Positions 59,552-64,000 of a stretch of 64,000 nucleotides of DNA are shown piece after piece. Under the pieces are notes generated by a model. It ran no database searches. It was not told where the DNA came from and saw only the letters and a list, made by a program, of their open reading frames with translations. Made by a program: the position numbers and the translations under genes. Numbering within the stretch: the stretch's first letter is position 1; every line of letters starts with the position of its first letter. This DNA comes from Kitasatospora viridis (GTDB lineage: Bacteria; Actinomycetota; Actinomycetes; Streptomycetales; Streptomycetaceae): contig NZ_VIWT01000001.1 of NCBI RefSeq assembly GCF_007829815.1, positions 5,423,001-5,487,000 on the forward strand, read 5' to 3'.

Positions 59552-59609
59552 GGCGGGCTCCCTCCGGTAGTGGAGATCCCAGCATGCCCGCCGGTGCGCC
59601 TGGCGGAAA

Positions 59610-59648
59610 CCGCAGGGCCGCCCCCCGTGACGGGGAGCGGCCCTGCGG
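59610..59648 (-). terminator. Terminator of the Rpf-type hydrolase gene
   Basis: Stem CCGCAGGGCCG / CGGCCCTGCGG with an inner CCCCGTGACGGGG hairpin, followed on the minus strand by TTTCCGCC, 24 bp after the stop. Confidence 0.85.
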
Positions 59649-59671
59649 TGTCAAGACGGACTGGCGGTGGG

Positions 59672-60862
59672 TCAGACCCGGCCGGCGAAGTCCGGGGTGT
59701 AGTTGGAGATGGTCTCGAACTTCACGCCCGCGCTGGGGTTGGCGGCCTCGACGTACTGGCCGTTCCCGATGTAGATGCCGACGTGGTAGACGCCCGCGTC
59801 GGTGCCGTCGTTCGACCAGAACAGCAGGTCGCCCGGCTGCAGGCTGTCCAGCGACACCCGGGTGGTGACGGCGGCCTGGTCGGCCGCGACCCGCGGGATG
59901 GAGATGCCGGCCTGGGCCAGCGCGGCCTGGGTCAGGCCGGAGCAGTCCCAGCCGCCGTTGCTGCTGCCGCCCCAGACGTAGGCCTGGCCGACCTTGGACT
60001 CGGCGAAGTTGACGGCGGCGGCCATCGAGCCGGTGGCCTGGGCCGGAGCGGCGGTCTGCACGCTGGCGGTGCGGACCGGGGTGGCCGGCGCCTGTGCGGG
60101 GGCGGTGGAGTCGTCCGAGCTCTGCTGGACCGGCGCGGAGGCGACGGCCAGCACCAGCTGCTCGCCCGGGTAGATGACGTCCGGACCCTGGGTCAGCACC
60201 GACTTGTTGAGGTCGTAGAGCTTCTGCCAGCCGCCCTGCACGTCGTGCTTCTGGGCGATGGTGGAGAGCCAGTCGCCGGCGACCACGGTGTAGCTCTGGG
60301 CCTGCGCGGCGGGCTGCTGGGCGTTGTGGTGGCGGCCGTGGTGGTCGCCGCCCTGGCCGCCCGAGTTGCCCTGGGTGGACGGGGCGGACTGGGTGGACTG
60401 GTCGGACTGCGGGGCCTGGGCCGGGGCGGCCTGCTGGGCCGGGGCCGACTGGGCCGAGCCACCCGGGTTGACGTCGGCGGGGGCGCCGCCGGCGGTCAGG
60501 CCCGCCTCGATGGAGCAGACCGGCCAGGCACCGGGGCCCTGGTCGGCGAGCACCTTCTCGGCGACGGAGATCTGCTGGTCCTTGGTGGCCTGGTTGGCCT
60601 CGGGGGCGTACTGGGTGCCGCCGTAGGCGGCCCAGGTCGAGGAGGTGAACTGCAGTCCGCCGTAGAAGCCGTTGCCGGTGTTGATGGACCAGTCGTTGGT
60701 GCTCTCACAAGCGGCGACCTTGTCCCAGACCGAGACCGGCGCGGCAGAGGCGGTGGTGGCGGTGATGCACGGCAGGGCCAGGCCGAGGCCGAGCAGGCCG
60801 GTGGCGGCGATCGCGCGCTTGGCGGTGCGGGACGTACGGTTCGTGCCAGTAGTGGGCAGCAT
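59672..60862 (-). CDS. Secreted Rpf-transglycosylase / LysM / NlpC-P60 peptidoglycan hydrolase
   Basis: 396 residues. Sec signal peptide (about 1-42), Rpf-like transglycosylase domain (43-118; WDKVAACESTNDWSINTGNGFYGGLQF with the catalytic Glu), a Gln/Ala/Ser-rich linker, LysM (about 190-240; SYTVVAGDWLSTIAQKH, IYPGEQLVL), a second linker and NlpC/P60 (about 290-396; GGWDCSGLTQAAL with catalytic Cys, YHVGIYIG with His). It should cut both glycan strands and stem peptides, as in spore germination or wall remodelling. A c-di-AMP riboswitch precedes it. ATG 60862 follows AGGAGAGGAA. Confidence 0.93.
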   Translation of the reverse strand: MLPTTGTNRTSRTAKRAIAATGLLGLGLALPCITATTASAAPVSVWDKVAACESTNDWSINTGNGFYGGLQFTSSTWAAYGGTQYAPEANQATKDQQISVAEKVLADQGPGAWPVCSIEAGLTAGGAPADVNPGGSAQSAPAQQAAPAQAPQSDQSTQSAPSTQGNSGGQGGDHHGRHHNAQQPAAQAQSYTVVAGDWLSTIAQKHDVQGGWQKLYDLNKSVLTQGPDVIYPGEQLVLAVASAPVQQSSDDSTAPAQAPATPVRTASVQTAAPAQATGSMAAAVNFAESKVGQAYVWGGSSNGGWDCSGLTQAALAQAGISIPRVAADQAAVTTRVSLDSLQPGDLLFWSNDGTDAGVYHVGIYIGNGQYVEAANPSAGVKFETISNYTPDFAGRV

Positions 60863-60883
60863 TGAGAAGCGTTCCTCTCCTAC

Positions 60884-61080
60884 GCCTACGAGGTGAGCTG
60901 TCGGATTCGGGCTGGAGTTGCCCGGCCGCGCTGTGCGCGGCTTCACCCCTAGCCCCGGTCTCCCGGGGCGGCTTACCTGGTTCCCCCGCTCCTGCCCTGG
61001 TTGCGTTTTCGCACCGCCAGCAGCGCCGGTGGCAGGACTCGGCGTCCGGCTCGCTGGGTCCGTGTGACCACGAACGGGGA
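60884..61080 (-). ncRNA. ydaO/yuaA-type cyclic di-AMP riboswitch
   Basis: On the minus strand, upstream of the Rpf-type hydrolase gene, the leader carries the class hallmarks in order: GCGGGGGAACC, then CTAGGGGTGAAGCCGCG, a hairpin CCGCGCACAGCGCGG, GGGCAACTCCAGCCCGAATCCGACAGCT, and CACCTCGTAGGC before the ribosome site. In actinomycetes this riboswitch typically controls rpf and NlpC/P60 wall hydrolases and turns expression off when c-di-AMP is high. Edges are approximate to about 20 nt. Confidence 0.92.
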
Positions 61081-61425
61081 GCACGTTAGACAGAGATAAG
61101 TTCAATCCGCAAACAGCTGTGAGCAGCATCACACCGCCTTCACCGGCTCTTCAAGATCAAGGTGTGCTAGCAGCTGAGGGGGCGTCGGCTGGCGGATCGG
61201 CAATGTGCTTGGTGCGTACCGGAATTGCCGTCGTTTCAGACTGACTGCGCGTTCAAAATCCGGGCTCGCCCAGGGCTCGGCCGGCGCCCGCATTCCGGGA
61301 TCCGGGCGGCTCGCGACACGCCGGGGTTACCGTTTCGAGACCATTCGTCAAACCGTCGACACATGTCCGTTTTGCACCTTCTGTCGGTCCATCAGCCCGT
61401 CCGCCGGCCTCGGGGCGCGCAAAAG
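61081..61425. other. Intergenic region upstream of the riboswitch
   Basis: About 345 bp holding the promoter of the riboswitch-controlled transcript on the minus strand. The stretch 61081-61200 is AT-rich for this genome (for example GTTAGACAGAGATAAGTTC). No credible gene, and no other structure recognised. Confidence 0.5.
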
Positions 61426-61464
61426 CCGTGCGGCCCCGCTCCGGGTCGGAGCGGGGCCGCACGG
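61426..61464 (-). terminator. Perfect 17-bp terminator
   Basis: Stem CCGTGCGGCCCCGCTCC with its complement around GGGTC; on the minus strand it is followed by GCTTTTGCGCG. It ends the CbiX-like gene. Confidence 0.88.
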
Positions 61465-61488
61465 TCAGTCGCAGCCGGCCAGGGGGTC

Positions 61489-62454
61489 TCAGGCCTCCTC
61501 GGCGGCCTCCAGGGCGCCCTGCGCGGCCGACGGTTCGGCCCCGGCCGAGGCGTGCGCGGCCGGCTCGCCGTCGAGCTCCTGGGTGCCCTCCTCGGCGCCG
61601 CCCTCCGGCAGCACCTGTGGCAGCACCGCCAGGTACGCCGAGGCGATCAGCTGACCCACCGTCGGGTACGCGCCGACCGGGGCCGCGCTCGGGCAGCCGG
61701 TGTCCTCGGAGGCGGTGAGCAGCAGCTCGGGGTCCACCTCGGGGCCGAGCACCAGCGGCGCCAGCGCGGGCTGCTGGGCACCGGTGGCCCGCAGGTGCTC
61801 CACCGCGGCGAGCACCGAGCCCGGCACGTCCAGCGCGGCGGCCACCACCGGCACCGCCAGTCGGGCCGCCAGCAGGACGCCGGTGATCCCGGCGGCCGCG
61901 ACCGCCTCCTCGCCGCCGGCGGTGGTCAGCACCACGCCGTCGGCCGCGGTGGTGATGGCGAACAGCCGGGCCCGGTCGGCCCGGGCCAGTCCGGCCTCGG
62001 AGAGCCGCACGTGCACGGCCTCGGCCAGCAGCGGGTGCGGGCCGAGTGCGTCGGTGACCACCGCGCCGGCCTGCTCGCCCAGCTCGTGCAGCTGGTCCAG
62101 CAGCGGGTGCGGACCGGCGAGCAGCGGCAGCAGCACCGGCGTCGGCACCCCGGCCTCGGCGGCGCTGACCAGCAGCTCGGCCACGGTCGGGCCCATCTGG
62201 GCCGGGATCTCCATGTCAGGACCGGGCAGCCAGCCGGCCAGCAGCTCGATGCCGGGGTGATCGCCCCGGACCATCGACATCAGCTCCTCGGCCACCGCCA
62301 CCGACTCGGGCGTCGCCGGGCCCGGCACGGCGAGGATCAGTGCGGGCGAACCCGCCGGGACCTCGGGCCGCTCGGGCCGACGGTGGCGCCCCCGTGCCCG
62401 GGAGCCTGGCGTGCGGACGGGCAGTGGTGCGCCCGGGATGGCTGCAGTGCTCAT
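61489..62454 (-). CDS. CbiX/sirohydrochlorin-chelatase-like protein
   Basis: 321 residues from ATG 62454; no obvious ribosome site. Two halves with similar patterns: PALILAVPGPATPESVAVAEELMSMV ... PTPVLLPLLAGPHPLLDQLHEL, where the second segment resembles the metal-site His motif of CbiX/SirB-type chelatases, then QPALAPLVLGPEVDPELLLTAS in the second half. The first-strand His usual for chelatases (HGS) is replaced by VPGPA. The last ~45 residues are an acidic Ala/Glu tail. It may not be an active chelatase; no cobalamin or sirohaem gene is near. Confidence 0.6.
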   Translation of the reverse strand: MSTAAIPGAPLPVRTPGSRARGRHRRPERPEVPAGSPALILAVPGPATPESVAVAEELMSMVRGDHPGIELLAGWLPGPDMEIPAQMGPTVAELLVSAAEAGVPTPVLLPLLAGPHPLLDQLHELGEQAGAVVTDALGPHPLLAEAVHVRLSEAGLARADRARLFAITTAADGVVLTTAGGEEAVAAAGITGVLLAARLAVPVVAAALDVPGSVLAAVEHLRATGAQQPALAPLVLGPEVDPELLLTASEDTGCPSAAPVGAYPTVGQLIASAYLAVLPQVLPEGGAEEGTQELDGEPAAHASAGAEPSAAQGALEAAEEA

Positions 62455-62918
62455 GGCGCAGCATCGTAGGACATACGCGCGATCCGGCCGCATCGGGCTG
62501 CCGGTCGGCCCCCCAGCTGCGCGGATTCCCGGGGCGCCCCCGGGCCCAGCGGCCCACCGTGGCACCGGATGTGACGGAGGGTGAGGGGATCGGTGCGGAA
62601 CCGGGCGCCGTTCTGCGTCGTCAATGGTTGAACCAGTCAGTCTCGCGCGGACGTCAATCTCCACGCGGGGTGACGGATCAGCGTCTGACGCGTCCTCATC
62701 TGTCCGGTTATGCCCCATGTGATGTGCCGGGTTGGTGATGATTTGTCACGCTGAAAGCGACACCGTGCACGCGCAAAATCGCATGCCGATGCACGTGCAT
62801 TAGCGTTATCATCACGACAAGTAAGGCATTCGCCCTGCCCGTACGAGCCGGAGGCGGCCGGCGGCCGGAGCGGTCGGGCGCCGAGCGCTATGAGCACTCC
62901 AGCTCTTGGGAGAATTCG
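62455..62918. other. Intergenic region with palindromic operator candidates
   Basis: 464 bp between divergent genes. Near the DUF397 side lies the perfect 12-bp palindrome ATGCACGTGCAT (62789-62800), preceded by a related GTGCACGCGCA (62765-62775), and a TTATCAT -10-like box near 62807. Upstream, 62640-62700 contains several TGACG/CGTCA half sites. No coding frame is convincing. Confidence 0.5.
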
Positions 62919-63155
62919 ATGCACCACACGTACAACGGCATGCCGGCAACCGACCTCGATGGCGTGGTCTGGCAGAAGAGCCGGCACAGCAACTCCAAGG
63001 GGAACTGCGTGGAGTTCGCCGCACTGCCGGGCGGCTCGGTCGCGATGCGCAACTCGCGCTTCCCGGACGGGCCGGCCCTGATCTACACCCGGGACGAGAT
63101 CGAGGCGATGCTGCTGGGCGTCAAGGACGGCGAGTTCGACCACCTGGTCGCCTGA
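62919..63155 (+). CDS. DUF397 small protein
   Basis: 78 residues. VVWQKSRHSNSKGNCVEFAALPGGSVAMRNSRFPDGPALIYTRDEIEAMLLGVKDGEFDHL is the full DUF397 pattern. ATG 62919 follows TTGGGAGAA. DUF397 proteins are normally encoded next to an XRE-type (WhiJ-like) regulator and an HATPase protein and are thought to modulate the regulator. Here the HATPase gene is near (convergent), but no XRE gene lies upstream, so it appears to be partnerless locally. Confidence 0.88.
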   Translation: MHHTYNGMPATDLDGVVWQKSRHSNSKGNCVEFAALPGGSVAMRNSRFPDGPALIYTRDEIEAMLLGVKDGEFDHLVA

Positions 63156-63194
63156 TCGGCCGTCAGTCCGCCCGCTGCACCGGGTGGTTGTGCC

Positions 63195-63237
63195 GAGAGC
63201 CGTCATGGGGTGGCCCACCGTTCCCGTGGCGGCTCTT
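63195..63237 (+). terminator. Terminator after the DUF397 gene
   Basis: Stem GAGAGCCG / CGGCTCTT with a large internal GC-rich loop, followed by CTTCGTG. Confidence 0.55.
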
Positions 63238-63287
63238 CTTCGTGCCCGGGTCCAGCGACCGGTCGCGCCCCGGCCCCGGAAAAGCGA

Positions 63288-63311
63288 AACGCCGCGCACT
63301 GGCGCGGCGTT
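63288..63311 (-). terminator. Terminator of the HATPase gene
   Basis: Perfect 10-bp stem AACGCCGCGC with an ACTG loop; on the minus strand TCGCTTTTCC follows. Confidence 0.75.
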
Positions 63312-63364
63312 CGGTGTTTCGGCTGGGCGGTGCGGAGCTGGGCTGGGTGGTGCGGAGCGGTGCC

Positions 63365-63907
63365 TCAGGCGGAGCGGCGGTGCCGGCCGACCGAGGAGTC
63401 CAGTCCGATGGACGACATGCCCGCCGGCGCCTCCTCGGCCTGGAAGAGCGCCCAGACCACCTTGCCGGTGCCGGAGGCCAGCGGGTGCCAGCCCCAGGAC
63501 TTGCTGAAGGAGTCCACCAGGTGCAGGCCGCGGCCCGACTCGGCGACGAAGTCGGCCTCCCTGGTGACCGGCCCCTGGCTGCTCGGATCGCTGACCGCGC
63601 AGACCAGTTGGTTGCCCCGGTGGACCAGGCTGATCCGGATCGGCAGCCGTCCCTCGAACGGGCCGGGCTGCTGCGGGAGCTGCTGCCCCGGCAGGTCGGC
63701 CGCGGTGGGCCGGCCGATCGCGTGCCGCAGGGCGTTGGTCACCAGCTCCGAGGCGACCAGGGCGACGTCGTCGAACAGATCGTCAAGGCCCCAGCTGCAC
63801 AAGGAGGTTCTGGCGAAGTCGCGGGCGGTCTTCACCGCGTCGTAGCGGGGGGCGAGCGTACACGTCACCACGTCAGGATCGACGGCCAGGGCCGTACCGG
63901 TGCCCAT
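63365..63907 (-). CDS. HATPase_c_2 ATP-binding protein (RsbW-like)
   Basis: 180 residues from ATG 63907 (GGAGGAGC upstream). N-box VASELVTNALRHAIG, VSDPSSQGP in the G1 position and ESGRGLHLVDSFSKSWGWHP in the G2 position define a GHKL kinase-like domain; the ending HPLASGTGKVVWALF is common in streptomycete orphans. It is convergent with the DUF397 gene, a frequent partner class. Its target is unknown. The 93 bp to the window edge contain only its leader. Confidence 0.87.
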   Translation of the reverse strand: MGTGTALAVDPDVVTCTLAPRYDAVKTARDFARTSLCSWGLDDLFDDVALVASELVTNALRHAIGRPTAADLPGQQLPQQPGPFEGRLPIRISLVHRGNQLVCAVSDPSSQGPVTREADFVAESGRGLHLVDSFSKSWGWHPLASGTGKVVWALFQAEEAPAGMSSIGLDSSVGRHRRSA

Positions 63908-64000
63908 GAAGAGCTCCTCCCATAAGGGGGCAGACACGGCTGGACCCGGCGGGGTCATGCCGGTCACCTCCGACTCGCTCGGCCGCTTCGCCTGCCTCTC

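Overview
The window is chromosomal DNA of a very high-GC actinomycete, almost certainly Streptomycetaceae (Streptomyces or Kitasatospora). Supporting signs are codon bias, frequent GTG/TTG starts with strong purine-rich ribosome sites, a four-gene conservon, DUF397 and orphan HATPase anti-sigma-like genes, a malEFG-aglA-malR locus, gluABCD, and in-frame TTA codons rare enough that I found only two. I see no rRNA, CRISPR array, insertion sequence, phage or integration site. It looks like core or near-core chromosome.

Regions. 1-1164: the 5' part of an iron-type ABC binding lipoprotein with a DtxR-like iron box, and tRNA-Leu(GAG) with a strong terminator. 1470-2563: a HATPase protein and idi. 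2921-8368: a six-gene operon joining a nucleotidyltransferase, a glycerol-1-phosphate-dehydrogenase-like enzyme, a CDP-alcohol phosphotransferase, a family 2 glycosyltransferase and a two-component polymer exporter. It is closed by a perfect terminator. 8677-21631: a complete hopanoid operon (hpnC, hpnD, hpnE, polyprenyl diphosphate synthase, shc, hpnG, hpnH, ispG, dxs, HpnO-type aminotransferase), so precursor supply, squalene formation, cyclisation and side-chain building are contiguous. 21633-26604: small zinc proteins, a methyltransferase, FabG, a tandem MarR regulator and an aldo/keto reductase. 26803-32615: a LapA-like protein, gluABCD with a tandem 16-bp repeat between gluB and gluC, a LysR regulator and a YeiH permease. 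32707-41136: a protein with repeated DPF motifs, TetR, a molybdoenzyme-cytochrome b pair, Nudix, a serine esterase, an aldehyde dehydrogenase and a terpene cyclase. 41373-49347: a large ATPase/LuxR-type regulator, galM and a conservon. 49403-52808: a G1-family peptidase and fahA-hmgA for homogentisate breakdown. 53168-59276: the maltose system. 59351-63907: an orphan RHH protein, a c-di-AMP riboswitch upstream of an Rpf-LysM-NlpC/P60 hydrolase, a CbiX-like protein, DUF397 and a HATPase protein.

The genes most worth following up are: the 2921-8368 operon, which reads as a route from dihydroxyacetone phosphate to an activated glycerol-1-phosphate-like headgroup, a lipid or glycolipid and its export; the TTA codons in shc and cvnC, which predict bldA-dependent hopanoid formation and conservon signalling; the single-chain double MarR; and the DPF-repeat protein. 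All function calls rest on motifs and synteny recalled from knowledge of the families. No database search was run.
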